From positions 25,746,842 to 25,810,841 of the forward strand of contig NC_079379.1 in NCBI RefSeq assembly GCF_021018895.1: 64,000 nt of DNA, read 5' to 3'. This DNA is from Seriola aureovittata (taxonomy: Eukaryota > Chordata > Actinopteri > Carangiformes > Carangidae). Under the pieces are notes generated by a model. The model was not told the origin of the DNA and ran no database searches. It worked only from the letters and a program-made list of their open reading frames with translations. The translations under genes and the position numbers were made by a program. This document shows, one piece after another, positions 11,901-23,753 of the stretch; position 1 is the stretch's first letter; every line of letters begins with the position of its first letter.

Positions 11901-12939
11901 TAAGATCAACGCTGGGAAAATTCATGCTTAAGACACCTAAACAACCTTGGTTTAAGGAGCTTTTCATATGTTGCACCACAAAGTCATAAAGCTGTTTATT
12001 AATTGTTTGAGCCAACCATTTCGGACTTTTAAAACGTGATGCTGCAATGTCAGTCAGCACAATGTGATGATCACAGAGGTGTGGCTTCAGTTTCCTGATT
12101 TTGTCTTCTGCATTGATTAGCCGGTGATTTTCAAAAAACAATGAAAATGAATTTTTTGCTCCAGGACGGAAAGTGTCACTCTGGAGAAGAACAATCTTTC
12201 CTCTTGCCTGCTGCATGTTTGGTACTGACAACCCAGTCCATATTTTATTTCTATTCTTTTCAATCACTTTCTTCATCAATGTTACAACTTTCCCCTTGAA
12301 AACCCCATGCAGTGTTACTTTAAGCAGCACAGTCTCACTACTGTGGACATTTAAGAAGTTGAAAATGATCCTGAGGGCTTCATCAAATCGAATGTGTTGT
12401 GAAAGAATCCAGTGACTATCCCAGATATAAATATCTTCTTGGGTCTGCAACCAAATACCAGCATGCACGTCAAAAAACCTGAGTCCCACTTTAAGTTGCT
12501 TGTCCAAGGTCCAAACTTGACATTTAGCAAGTGGTCCTCCATATAATGATAAGCTTCCATGTGTTCCAGGTATGGAGATAGCAGAGAGTGGAGTCTCATC
12601 AGGTATAGACTTCATCCAGCCTGGGTTATAGAGCCTTGGATCTATGGTTGGGTTATCATTGAAACCTGAACCTGAACAGCAGGTTATTCTGGTGGAGGGA
12701 AAAAATGATACCTTCTAAATCAAATATTTTTTAACAAAAAAATTCAACAACAGAAAAAATTTTATATTGTTGTTGTTCACCAACAAGTAAAAAGAAATAT
12801 TTCCTGGATTTGTTGACTAACAATAATAAGTGATGTGATGATGCAGAATAAACAAACATAGTGAGAAAAATATAATATAATCAGCATTATTATGTTCAAC
12901 TTACACAGAGAGAAGCCAGAGGTAATGATAGATCTCCAT
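8936..12939 (-). CDS. Secreted PI-PLC-X-like protein with large mucin-like repeat tail (frameshift in repeat)
   Basis: Exon 1 is 12939-12905 (MEIYHYLWLLS, a signal-peptide start) with a GTAAGT donor. Exon 2 runs from 12688 to the TAG at 8936-8938. The mature N-terminus leads into a bacterial-type PI-PLC X domain (about residues 40-280): ISIPGTHGS, RFFDVHAG, DSHWILSQH, SSETVLL and GVLSMNFPS. These match the fish '1-phosphatidylinositol phosphodiesterase-like' family, which cleaves PI or GPI outside the cell. Of the classic Bacillus catalytic residues both His seem kept, but Asp33, Arg69 and Asp274 positions read Gly, His and Asn, so activity is doubtful. The rest is a Thr/Ser/Pro/Glu repeat. 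One base is missing near 11530 (GGCC instead of GGCCC); as written, reading stops at 11329 (464 residues). Counting one extra base, the length is exactly 1263 codons including stop. No GPI signal is seen at the C-terminus. Error, polymorphism and decay are all possible. Confidence 0.75.
9300..11760 (-). repeat. Coding minisatellite, 90-bp (30-residue) units
   Basis: Units from about 10351 to 11610 recur every 90 bp. They encode DSTTSGPES, ETTAEPAPAE, then DSTTAEPPPAE. Six neighbouring units (starting 10711, 10801, 10891, 10981, 11071, 11161) share the variant GCCTAGAGG and look nearly identical. The part from 9300 to 10330 has related 90-bp and mixed shorter units (SETTAVPAPAE, HSTTSGPE). Because periods divide by three, several other frames on both strands are also open; these are shadows. 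Rich in Thr and Ser, so O-glycosylation is a reasonable inference. Confidence 0.92.
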
Positions 12940-13173
12940 AATCAGGCTGATGGCTGCTCCGGTGAATTCAATCAGGATTTATCAAACTCTCTTTTAGATT
13001 ATTTACATCTTAGTCTCAATGATCGATTTGTAAAGTTTCACCTTTAAAAGCTTCAAACTGTGAACGAGACAAATAGACAGACGTCTCCCTGTGAGTCAGC
13101 TGCTGTAACAGTGAGCGTAAAGATAGAGCCTCATTTTCATATTTCTACTTTTTAATCTTGCGTTTAGAGTGAG

Positions 13174-13217
13174 GAGAAAGAGAGAGAGAGATAGAGAGAC
13201 AGAGAGAGAGAGACAGA

Positions 13218-13249
<32 letters not shown>

Positions 13250-13268
13250 CAAAGAGAGAGAGAGAGAC
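13174..13268. repeat. (GA)n / GACA compound microsatellite
   Basis: Purine-rich run of GAGA interrupted by GACA and GATA units, upstream of the PI-PLC-like gene. Confidence 0.9.
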
Positions 13269-13410
13269 GGTGGGTCGGACATTGTAAAAGAGGTGAGTGA
13301 TGAATAGACGATATCGTAACTTAGTCAAATGTGTCTTCAGGTTGTTCACAGTTCATCTACATTCACTACATGACAGTCAGTGACATCACAACATCCGTGT
13401 TGGCAGTTAG

Positions 13411-14434
13411 ATAGATGGATACTTTATTTATCCCATAGGGGAAATTCATGTCTCCCTTAGCTCATTGTTGATCATATTAATAAAAAACAGTTAATAATAA
13501 ATAAACAGTAATAATTAGATTAGTCCACTTCCTTTGGCTGAGGTTTTGTACAGCCTGATGGCAGCGGGAACAAAGGATCTCCTGAACCTCTCTGTTCTGC
13601 AGTGAGATGAGACGTTTGCTGCAGCTGCAGCTGCTTCTCTGTCCTGCCAGAACATTGTGGAGAGGATGGTTGGTATTTTCCAAGATGGCCTCTATCTTAC
13701 ATTGCATGCGTCTCTCCTCAACAGTCCTGAGTGAGTCCAGACTCCTGCAGCACAGACCCAGCCTTTTTGACCAGCTTGTCCAGTCTCCTTGTGCTCATGT
13801 CTGACATGCTGCTGCCCCAGCAGACTGCAGCATTAAAGAGTACACTGGCCACCACTGACTGATAAAACATGTGAGGCATTTCACTGCAGAAGTCAAAGGA
13901 CCTGAGCCTCCTGAGGAAAAAGGGCCGGCTCTGCCCCTTCAGGTAGATGTCATCTGTGTTCAGGGACCAGTCCAGTTTACTGTCCAGGTGCACACCTAGG
14001 TATTTATAAGTGTGCACCACCTCAATGTCCTTCCCTCAAATGCTGACTCGCTGAAGTGTGGGCTGAGACCTCTGAAAGTCCATGACCATCTACTTGGTCT
14101 TGGAGGTGTTCAGGAGGAGGCAGTTTTTATTGCTCCATTCACTGAAGGCCATCTTCAGATCTCTGTACTCCTCTTCCTGCCCGTCCCTGATACACGCCAC
14201 AATAGATGTGTCACCTGAGTATTTCTGGATGTGGCAGGAGTCGTAATAAAGTCGGCTGTATACAGGGTAAACAGAAACAGAGCCAGAACAGTTCCCTGTG
14301 GAGCCCCAGTGCTGCTCACCACTGTCCCTTACCCAGCCTGATGTACTGTGGTCGTCTTGTCAGGTGATCTATAATCCAGGACGTGAAGCAGGGATCCACC
14401 CCCATCCCTTCCAGCTTGTCTTTAAGAATGGGGG
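13411..14434 (-). mobile_element. 5'-truncated LINE (L2/CR1/Rex-like), reverse transcriptase 3' part
   Basis: Read on the minus strand, broken frames show reverse-transcriptase C-terminal motifs: WIIDHLTRRPQYIRLG, then YKYLGVHLDSKLDW, RPFFLRRLRSF and FNAAVCWGSSMSD. The element ends in the fish LINE tail CCCTATGGGATAAATAAAGT followed by ATCC/ATCT units. Stops and indels show it is dead. The 5' part is missing and the copy abuts a Tc1-like end at about 14435. The exact LINE clade cannot be fixed by eye. Confidence 0.8.
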
Positions 14435-14435
14435 C

Positions 14436-14980
14436 ACTTTATGATCAAAAATATGTGGACACCTTCGTCCACAGACCTTTGTGTGATTTTGATGTGGGGC
14501 TAATTTTAATGGATAAAATCTTAAAGAAGTTGTTTGTCATTTTTGAAAAAAAGATTCTGAACTTCCTTGTTTTATTGATACTGTGACTTTAAATTGTTGC
14601 TATGAGAATGCTTTTGATCTTCTCCTCTAACTCTCAGCTAGAAAACAAATGAACATATTTCCCAAAATGTCAAACAGTTGTTTTACGCTGCAGCAAACAG
14701 CAACAGTGTGGCAACAGTTTGCCCTGATTCAACATGACAACAGCCTATGCATAAGTCAAGGTCCATAAAGTAACTGCACCAAGCCCTGACCTCAATCCCA
14801 TCTAACACCTTTGGGATGAACCGGAAAGAGCCAGGCCTCATCTCCCAAAACCAGGACCCAACATCAGGCTGATAGTGCTGTTGTGGTAGAAAATCTTTAC
14901 AGAAGAGTGGAGGCAGCAGCAGAGTCATTCTCATGGTTTTGAAATGAAAACAATCACATATGGGTGTAATGTGTAAGTGT
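14436..14980 (+). mobile_element. Internally deleted Tc1/mariner-like element
   Basis: The left end carries a typical Tc1 terminus (AAAAATATGTGGACACC) and the right end its inverted counterpart (CACATATGGGTGTAATGTGT). Between them is a degraded transposase C-terminus on the plus strand, including CCCTGACCTCAATCCCAT and CACCTTTGGGATGAA, equivalent to DLNPI and HLWDE. No open transposase frame remains. Confidence 0.7.
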
Positions 14981-15397
14981 ATTCATATATCAATGCTGTG
15001 AGTGGTTGTAAACAGGCATAACCTATGAATCTCTATAGACTTAGTTTTGCGTTTTCTTCTTCCATATATTGAACATGCTCACTTTACAGTCTGTGGTTGG
15101 TTGTGCTGAGCTGTCACGTCATCCTGATCCTGGCCAATGAGCTTGTGTCGGGCCTCTGCTGATCCTCTTCCTGACCACCTGTTGCATCTTAGTGCAAAAG
15201 GTTATCTGCAGAAGCATGATCAGATAAGACTTTAACATGGGCACTTCTGTGAGCAATGGCGATTCAGAACAGGAACAATCAGATAATGCCTTTGAAATTA
15301 CAAGAGTTCTGTTGATCTGCAAGGGACTTAAATCCTTCTGACACCTACCTCTGCACCAGCTTTGCCTTGGACCTAATCCTGAGTTTGTCTTTGGAAG

Positions 15398-18300
15398 ATG
15401 TCTGTGAGAACTCTGCCCCTGGTTTTCATTAATCTCGGTGGAGAGATGCTTTACATACTGGACCAACGCCTGCGAGCACAGAACACGTCTGAGGACAATT
15501 CAGAGAAAGGTAGAGGTAGTTAGAGAACTGACGGGCGAGCTAGGCGTGTATGTGTCCCCCCTGGACAAGTAGCTGTCAGTCAGTTTATAAACTGATCATC
15601 TCATATTTCTCATGCACAACACCAAAAATGACAAGTCAGTTTTCTTTCTCTTCTTTCTTTTCCTGCAGGAGTGTGGTCAGAAAATGACAGAAAGAGAGGT
15701 ATCCATGTATCTGTGTCATTCATTTTGGTCATACTGGTTACATAACTAATGTAGCATAGGTTGTGAGGTGGTAGTAGTCTCAGCACCACTTTATATTATA
15801 GCCCACAATTTACAGTGTAATTATGTTTTATAAAAACACATGTTAGATGGTACGGTGTAAGAACACAATATGAGGAAAGGGAGAATAACAATAACAAACA
15901 ATGAGACATAAATTATATTCTATATAAATACTGATAAATACAGGGTAGATACTGTGCAGTATTGGTAAACTGACATTTTACGGTTATGTCATACTAATAT
16001 AACAACTGTGGTGGCACAATAAGGCAAGGAAATACAAGACTGGATTAGCACCTGGGCAAAGTGGGCAAGTGTCCAGGGGCGTCAAAGGCCCCGTCCACAT
16101 AATGTGGGTCTACATGTTTAATTACACATTTATTAGAAATTTTCTCCACTGAAATATAAAATCGACTTGCAACTAAAACATCTTCAGGCTCTTGCTGTGT
16201 GGCGGGACTCTAAAAATCAAACTTTCATTGTTTTTGTTTATTTATTTGTAATAATTTTTTCATATATAACATTTGTAAAATAATAATAATTCAAAAAATA
16301 GCATGTAACAGAAACTAAACATTGCTTCATCAAGTGTTAGCTAGCTAGACAGACAGCCATGGCTAGCCAAAGCTAAAACTAAATGTGTTTACTGATTTTT
16401 TTGTAACTGTTTTAATGTATGAAGTCATTATTTTGATGAATGTTTGTTGGTCACGTATTTCACATAAATAAATGAGGCAGTAGTTAAATTCATCAGGGAT
16501 GGAGACATAAACCCTGTCAACAGTAATTAGCTTAGCTGTAAGCATCTTTAAATCTCGTATTTTAATGTATTAAGTTCAATTTACTGTAAATATTAATAGA
16601 AGAGTAAAAGAATAAAGATTGACCAAGTGTGCATCATCAAAAATCATAAAATGAAGGTTTTGCAATCTATTTGTTACAGTCTGTAGTTTCAGCTCTGTGT
16701 CTCTGTACAGCAGCTGAATCCAATGAAAACCATTAGCTGTAAAGACAAAGCATTTCAGTTGCATTAACATCAAAACAAGGTCTTCTGTGTTGTTTAATTA
16801 CACATACAGTAGACTAACAATTCCAATAGTAAACTCTTGTCAGAATTAACCACCTTCTGTTTCTGTCTCTATTATTCATAGTCATGAATGACATCGTTGG
16901 GACCATGTTTAGTAAAACCTTTATGGATGAACTTCTCAAACCTCAGCAGCTGTATTCGCACAGAACACTGAAAACAGTGCTAACACGCTTAGCACACGCC
17001 TCCATCATGAGGTTGAACCCCGCCAGCATGGACAGGGTATGTAGCAGCATGGACATGGATACAAACCTCTATTTTTTTAGGCCTAATAGTTCGATATTCA
17101 TTGTCTATATCCAGACAAGGCCTGCCTGGCACTGCCTTATTTCATTTAATTTATTTTTTATTTTCCAAGGTTTTACCAAGTCAAATCATGAGATTTTAAT
17201 CAGGAAGCCAAGACCTAAAATAAACTATGTCTTAAGTCTTTTTTTCTATAACTTCAACCTGAATCTAGTCCAGCTCTTTAAAATCCTTGTGGAGCTAAAT
17301 TAATGTGATGGTATGGTAGGAAATGGGATGGTCCAAAAGAAAAACTGTAATTTTCCCTCCTGTAGCTTTACGAGCTGATGGTCATGGCGTTCAAATATCA
17401 AGTCTTCCTTTGTCCACGGCCAAAAGACTTGCTGCTCATCTCGTACAACCACATAGACACCATAAGGGAATTTGTAAAAGACACTCCTGTGGTTGTGAAC
17501 CAAGTGGACGAGACACACAGGAAGATCATCGAGGTACAATTGTCATGAAATAAACCTTACGTAACCATATTCCTGTTTACAGCATCTGACATGTTCAACT
17601 CACTCAGTAATCGTTTTACTACCTGGAGTCCAGCTGTGATGTTAGTATTTGTCTAACATCCTGTGTTTTTGTTGGTTTAGATTTACTCGTCGTTATCAGA
17701 CGGTGAATTTCAGCTTCTCAGACAAACACTGCTCATATTTTTCCAGGACATGCATGTTCGGGTGAGTTATCTCTTATTCTTTCATCAGCCAATACAACTT
17801 CATGAAGAACTTTTGTTTTAGTCAGCACTTTTTTTATCTTTGCTTTTCAGGTGTCACTTTTCCTCAAGAATCAAGTCCAGAATCCAAATGGACGTTTCGC
17901 CCTGTCGACCTCAGGCCCAGTGCCTCGTGGGATAGATGTTCCAGGGTTAATCCGGTAGACTCTTTTACATGTGAATATTGATGTTCAGTGTGGTGTGGAG
18001 TGTAATTTGATCTCCCATTCTCTAGCTAGCATCAAGTACCAGTACTTTTCAACAACTACAACTCCCATGAAGCTTTGACAAAATCTCACTAGCTAACAAT
18101 CGAGCATGATGTTGTAGTTGAACACTAAAAATATGAAGAAGAGTGTTCAGTTTTAATGAGGGATGAAAATGTTGGCAGGTCATCAATTCGGCCATATATA
18201 TATAAATTTAATATTTTAATTCAAAGTTTCCCTGAGAATAAATCTTGATGACTTCAGTGATCACCCGGCTGTTTACCAATTTGACATGTACAGGATGTTT

Positions 18301-20949
18301 TCAAACTACATTTGGTCCAGACATTGATGATTCCTGGATGGTGAAAAGTAATAACTTTACTGGTCTCCTGATTCTTCGTCTAGAACAATCTACAGGTCAA
18401 AGCTTCAGTTTATCCAATAATAAATAGATATTTATTTATATCTATTTATTATAAGATAATAAATAGATATTTATTATTGGCCAACTTGATTAGCATACTA
18501 CCTAATATATTAGCTAGCTAGCAGGCTATGTATTTCCTCAGGGTGATTGAAGTGTGTGGACAGAGGGTTTTACTGTTTCACAACTATATATAAATCTACA
18601 TTACTTTTATACAATCATGCTTTAGGGTCTGATTGGTCTCATTCACAGAGAAACTGTCCATGCTGACAAAAAGTAAAAGAGGTTAAAGCTCCTAAAAGAG
18701 GAAATCTACCTTGTGTGTAAAAAGTGACAAAAATGTGAATACAAAGTGAAAGTTTCAGTCCCATGACAATCAGTAGCACACTAGTTTAACCATACAGGAC
18801 TGATGCAACTGTGAAGGCTCCACTGACGAGCTAACATCTTAATTTGAAAGATTTCCTCTGACTGACATCTTTATATTCCAGAGTGTCATCATCATCATCA
18901 TCGTCTTCTTCCTGTTTCCACAGGACGTTTGACAGTAAAGGCAGAGAAGTGAGACGAAGTGAGTTTCCCCCTGGAGGAAGTTACAGCAGCCCCATCAGAG
19001 AGGGATGTTTCGACCTGCACGGAGACAGAGTCATCAGACTGGGCCTGAACATGTGTGTGCTGCCATTTAACACATGCATTGGCACATATGGACCAACTCT
19101 GTACATTCAGATCATGTGTTGTGTTTCGTGAATTTAAAGGTACACTGTGAACCATCCAGAGGAGACTCGCACATCCAGGGCTCCTTCTGTCAAGGTACTG
19201 AAGTGATGCAATCAATCACATTATTAAGAAAAACATTGATTTCCATTTATTTTATCGAGTCCCAGGGTCATGCTGTTGGCCGCTGCTGTCACTTATTGGT
19301 ACACACCAATGGTTCTAACCTTTTCCAACTCATGGCCACTTGAAAATCTCAACAATACTGGAAGCCCACATCCGACCCCGTAACAATACGGAGGCCAAAT
19401 AATGTTCTCAGAGCACTTTTCATTTTAATGGTAAATATCAAACATTCAGGACTGAACTGAAAACAGGAGAAACTTTTCTTTTTTGTTTGACAGAGAAGAG
19501 ATCACTCTTCACTTCACCATCTGTCTCTGTCTCTGACTCTTTCCTTTTAACTCTTCCTGTTGCGAACCAGTTCTCCACTTTGATTCTCCGGTTTTTGCCT
19601 GGATGTGATCAGATGAGAAAGCAAGCAAGTATACGATGTGGTCTGGCCAGCGACAACATAAACTATCACTATCACAGTTACAGGCCTTAATGCGAGAAAA
19701 AAATAAACGATGACATTTTTTTTTTTTTTTTTTTTTTAATTGTAATGTTTTTTTAAAGATCATTTAGTTGTAAAATGTTTAAAATCATTATTTAAATATA
19801 TATATAATATAAAATTTATAATTACATCTTTTCACACAAATGATAATGTTTTTCAAATTATTTGACAGCCCACTTGCAATACCTTCGCAGCATCTTACAT
19901 TTTCCTTTGATCGTGCTTCATATAAAACAGTATATTTTAGGTCGAGACCTCCTAACTTTCAGTCCGTTGTGCTGCAGACAGACGACTCTCCAAACCTTCT
20001 GGCCAAGGAGGAGCTGAACCTGCTGGCTCGTCTGATGGGGAGCATGAAGGCTGACAAGCAGCCCACAGCTGAGATTGGCTTCAGGGTCAACCTGTTCACT
20101 ACAGACCAGGAGGAGGAGGAGGCGTGAGTGCTTCTCATTGCTCTTTTTCATGCACTCAAATTAACATTAATGTCCCGAAATGTGGCTTTTATTTTGGTTA
20201 ACAGGGGAACTTCCTGTGGAGCTGATGAGTCCTTGTTCGGAGTGATAAACATTCAAGCGATGCAGGTAGGATGATGCAACAGTCTTTAGTTCTCTACTGT
20301 GTGTGAGCTGATAGAGGAGACAGGTCAAAAGCCTTATCAGACTGACAGATATCATTTATATGAATTTGTATCAACATCATTAGATCAAATGTGATACTTG
20401 ACTGTACGACAAACACTGCACTCAGTAGATCACACACTGGGAACTGACAGACTCACCATGTGCAATAATGTGCAATAAGTAACACACACCATCTGTGCAA
20501 TATAACTCATTGTTATATTAACTCAACGCTTTTTGTTGTAAATATTGAATTGTACATATAATAGTATTATCTATCATTTATCTTTCTTCTTTAAGTATTT
20601 GTTACTGACATTTTGCAGTTTTTCTTTCTTGTACTGTCACTTTGCTGCTGTGACACTGCAAATTTCCCCAGTGTGAGATTAATGAAGGAATATCTGATCT
20701 TATCTTGTAATATTTCATACTTTTCTGTTACATTTTTATCACCTGCAATTAACCAGCCATCAGCCATCATTAAATAACTGTCACCACACTAACGGGTTTA
20801 TTATGAGCATCTGGTTCTGTTTGGTTCAGGATCAACAGGCTGCAACTGAACTGGCTCGAATCGCTGGAGAGTTCACAGAACAGGAACAGCCTGAAAGTCC
20901 AGGCGGGAACAAAGGAGACGACCTGCTGGCCATGATGGACGATCTCTGA
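15398..20949 (+). CDS. oscp1: Organic solute carrier partner 1 (OSCP1)
   Basis: Matches human OSCP1 along its full length; reported roles are modulation of organic solute transport and a link to cilia. Coding exons: 15398-15509, 15669-15698, 16882-17036, 17366-17533, 17681-17761, 17851-17954, 18924-19052, 19140-19194, 19963-20123, 20205-20265, 20830-20949. All phases join, giving 1176 bases and 391 residues (human about 380-390). Start ATG at 15398 gives MSVRTLPLVFINLGGE, as in human. Other landmarks: LDQRLRAQN, DRKRVMNDIVGTMF, RLAHASIMRLNPASMD, VDETHRKIIE, FFQDMHVRVSLFLKNQ, LHGDRVIRLG, LAKEELNLLARLMG, FRVNLFTTDQEEEE and the end GDDLLAMMDDL. The second exon has only 30 bases. The ninth exon uses the acceptor CTAACTTTCAG at 19962; an upstream AG would introduce a stop. 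Exon 6 has a weak donor (GTAGAC). Confidence 0.95.
18414..18480. repeat. AT-rich inverted repeat (hairpin) in oscp1 intron
   Basis: CCAATAATAAATAGATATTT at one end is mirrored by ATTTATTATTGG at the other, with the inner TAAATAGATA/TATCTATTTA arms also pairing. It could fold into a long AT stem. No family known to me. Confidence 0.7.
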
Positions 20950-21295
20950 CCCTGTTCGGTCTCTTCATTTTTATTGGTTGATCATGGTCACTGAAGTCTG
21001 TGATGAACTTTAAGACGCTTTCATTTATTGTTTTAACTTTATGGCCTAAATGAAACTTCACATAAGCCCTCACTGTGAGTTTGTGTTTAATCTGTATGTC
21101 AGTTTATTCTCCAACTGTTTTGTTTCACACTGATGGAAACTAACAGTGGAAATTAAATATCCAACGTCTTATAACAAAAAACATTTTATTCTATTGTATT
21201 TTAAATAATTACTAGTACTTCAAAAATACCTCATGAATTGATTACAGATCGTAACACAGACTATATTCATTCATGTATTCTAATTTTATGTTTCC

Positions 21296-21301
21296 AATAA
21301 A
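21296..21301 (+). terminator. oscp1: oscp1 polyadenylation signal
   Basis: AATAAA about 350 bases after the oscp1 stop at 20947-20949, and the first clear signal before lsm10. Confidence 0.55.
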
Positions 21302-21620
21302 GCATGTATTCATATTTTCATGGTTGCTTTTTTCCCACACAATGTGGGGTTAAACGAGAGTCCGCAATTATTTATTTTCTTATGTGTCTTTCTCAAAAGC
21401 TCCTGAAATACATGTTTAATGCATTAAATATAAAGTAAATAGTATTTATATAGATGCTGTGTGATAAATATATTGTATGACAAACATGATTTTATTAATC
21501 CGTTGTATTTTTCTTTTCTTAAGAATTTTAATGTAGTGAGCATATATTTTAAATTACTTTACTTTTACTACAGGGTTAGGCCTTTATATGTTATTTGTAT
21601 GTGCAATGGACATATGCAGC

Positions 21621-21629
<9 letters not shown>

Positions 21630-21679
<50 letters not shown>
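21630..21679. repeat. (TA)n microsatellite
   Basis: About 24 AT repeats flanked by GTGTGT, between oscp1 and lsm10. Confidence 0.95.
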
Positions 21680-21684
<5 letters not shown>

Positions 21685-21879
21685 ATATAAACATCCACAC
21701 AAATATTTGACATCTACATTCACATATTTCAAAAAAAGAAGATTTTTTTTTTTAAAGATAAAGAATAGAATAGAATAGAATAGATAGAGCCTTACAAAAT
21801 GTAAACGCTATGTTTGTTTCCTGCCTGCAGAGGGCGCTGCTTGCCGTGTGTTGACGTAATGTGGGACGCACAGTCAGGC

Positions 21880-22001
21880 GTCATCACGCTGCCGTTTTCT
21901 CGGTGACGCTATTGGTGCGGGAAAGCCAACTTGTTGACAAACCTCGGACGGTTTATCTCCTCGTGGCGGGGACTCGTTACACAGAGATTGAAGTGTCGCA
22001 G
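21880..22001 (+). other. lsm10: Probable lsm10 promoter and non-coding first exon
   Basis: A locally GC- and CpG-rich stretch ends at a good donor (GCAG then GTAAATG, intron from 22002). It lies about 600 bases after the oscp1 polyadenylation signal and 1 kb before the lsm10 coding exon. The acceptor is probably just before 23008. The transcription start is not determined. Confidence 0.45.
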
Positions 22002-23026
22002 GTAAATGTTCCACACACTTGAGTTTAACGGGTTAATGTTATTTCTAACGCAGCTCTGACGTAGTTCTTTAGCCTGATGCTAAAGCTAACAGCGAAGCTA
22101 ACTCAGCTTCTACCCCTGTCTCTTAATTAAACCGTGATTTTTAGGTGAAGCCGCGTAAATAAAATGATGTTCCTATCATGAGGCTTAAACAGGGATTTGA
22201 TTCTGTCACAAACACGGTGACTTTAATACAGTTTATAAGAAATAGACACGTTTGAAGTTACAGGGCCGTCAGGCCTCAAAGTGATCGATAATAAATATCA
22301 GTAATAAACGTGTAGGACTGATTCTGCCGCTGTATTTTAAAGCCAGTGTTTGTCCATGTGTATCATCATTAATATTATTATTATTATATCTAAACTTTCT
22401 GTCCTGAACTTACCTCTGTGGTGACATAATGACTAATGATTGATGACAATAAATGCAGATGCACTTTAGCATAAGGCTTCACACTCATATCAGTTTATTA
22501 GGAACACCAGGCTAAAGCTAATGCTGTCTAATACAACAGTCCAGAGGTCATGAAGGTTGTGATGATCAGTTTGACTTTGTGATGGAGGCAGAATGTGGTG
22601 CTGTGTTGTTGTTTTACTGTATTGCTGATACTCAGAAGTGCCTAATATTGTGTCCACCCTGTTTACAGTAAATCAACAAAGGCAGAATAAATATTAGAGA
22701 CAGATCTCATTATAAAGCAATTTTAACACAAGATACACTGCAGAGCTTCAGCATGAAACTGTTTCAGTTTTAGCTGCAGCATTAGACTGCTCTAGTTTTA
22801 GCCCGGTTTACCTGATGAGTTTATGTTACAAAAAAGTACGATGTCAGTTGTAAGACTGAGATGCAGCATGAAATATCACTTAGAAAGTGTCAAATATTTA
22901 AGATTTTTTAAAACTTCAGTGTTTTGATAATTATTGTTCCTGGTTCTCTTTGCTGGTCAATCCTATCGTGGAAACTAACTTTCTGTCTCCCTGCGGGTGT
23001 CCCTGAGGTCATCTTAATCTTCATCC

Positions 23027-23440
23027 ATGGAGTCAGAGGGAGCTGAGTCCCGGTCGTCAGGCCCAGGGCCAATTGAAGGTTTCCACTCTCTTCGTGAGCG
23101 TACGATCGCAGAGAACAGCATGGTAGTCCTGCTGCAGGGTCTGCAGGGACAGGTGACCACGGTGGACCTGAGGAATGAGAGCACGGCACAGGGACGTGTC
23201 ATCAACGTGGACGCCTTCATGAACATACGGATGCAGGAGGTGCTGTACACGGACCAGCGGGGTCAGCTCACCCGGCTACAGGACCTGTTCATCACCGGCA
23301 GGAACATCCGCTACGTTCACATCCCAGACCACATGGACATAATGAAGACCATCGAGAGCCAGCTGGCCAAGATCCACAGAGCCCGACACTTCGCCAGAGA
23401 AGGAGGAGGCAGAAAAGAGTTTGCCAAGAAAAATAAATGA
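23027..23440 (+). CDS. lsm10: U7 snRNA-associated Sm-like protein LSM10
   Basis: Sm-fold subunit that, with LSM11, replaces SmD1/SmD2 in the U7 snRNP for histone pre-mRNA 3' processing (nuclear). Single coding exon of 137 residues (human 123). The Sm1 region shows [15 protein letters not shown] and VDAFMNIRM; the Sm2 region shows [11 protein letters not shown]. The C-terminus is basic ([10 protein letters not shown]). The first ATG at 23027 gives an N-terminal extension of about 14 residues rich in Ser, Gly and Glu before [13 protein letters not shown], where homology with human begins. The only other internal ATGs lie inside the Sm fold, so 23027 is preferred. Confidence 0.95.
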   Translation: MESEGAESRSSGPGPIEGFHSLRERTIAENSMVVLLQGLQGQVTTVDLRNESTAQGRVINVDAFMNIRMQEVLYTDQRGQLTRLQDLFITGRNIRYVHIPDHMDIMKTIESQLAKIHRARHFAREGGGRKEFAKKNK

Positions 23441-23743
23441 CTTTTCTCTTTCATTCAAGGACACGAAACTCTGCTGCTTGTTTAAGTCCAAAAATACTCA
23501 GAGACAAACCACTTAGATCTGTAGATCAGCACTTTAAGGTCTGAGGGTCACAAAGTGAGTTGAGGACAGAAAAACACACAATCCGACTTTTGTCTCTTTT
23601 TTCATTGTGAAATATTGGAAAGTTTCACTCCAGGTTTCTTAAATCCTTAAAATGAAACAATCTGAGAAGTTTGGTTGAACTGCTCCCAACTTATGTTTGA
23701 GTTAAAGTATCAAACACGTTAAATGGACTGATACTCTTAAAAA

Positions 23744-23753
23744 AATAAATAAA
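23744..23753 (+). terminator. lsm10: lsm10 polyadenylation signals (two overlapping AATAAA)
   Basis: AATAAATAAA about 300 bases after the lsm10 stop. Confidence 0.6.

Noticed and set aside
21461..21778. 105-codon frame with Tyr-Ile repeats
   Set aside because: Produced by the (TA)n microsatellite between oscp1 and lsm10.
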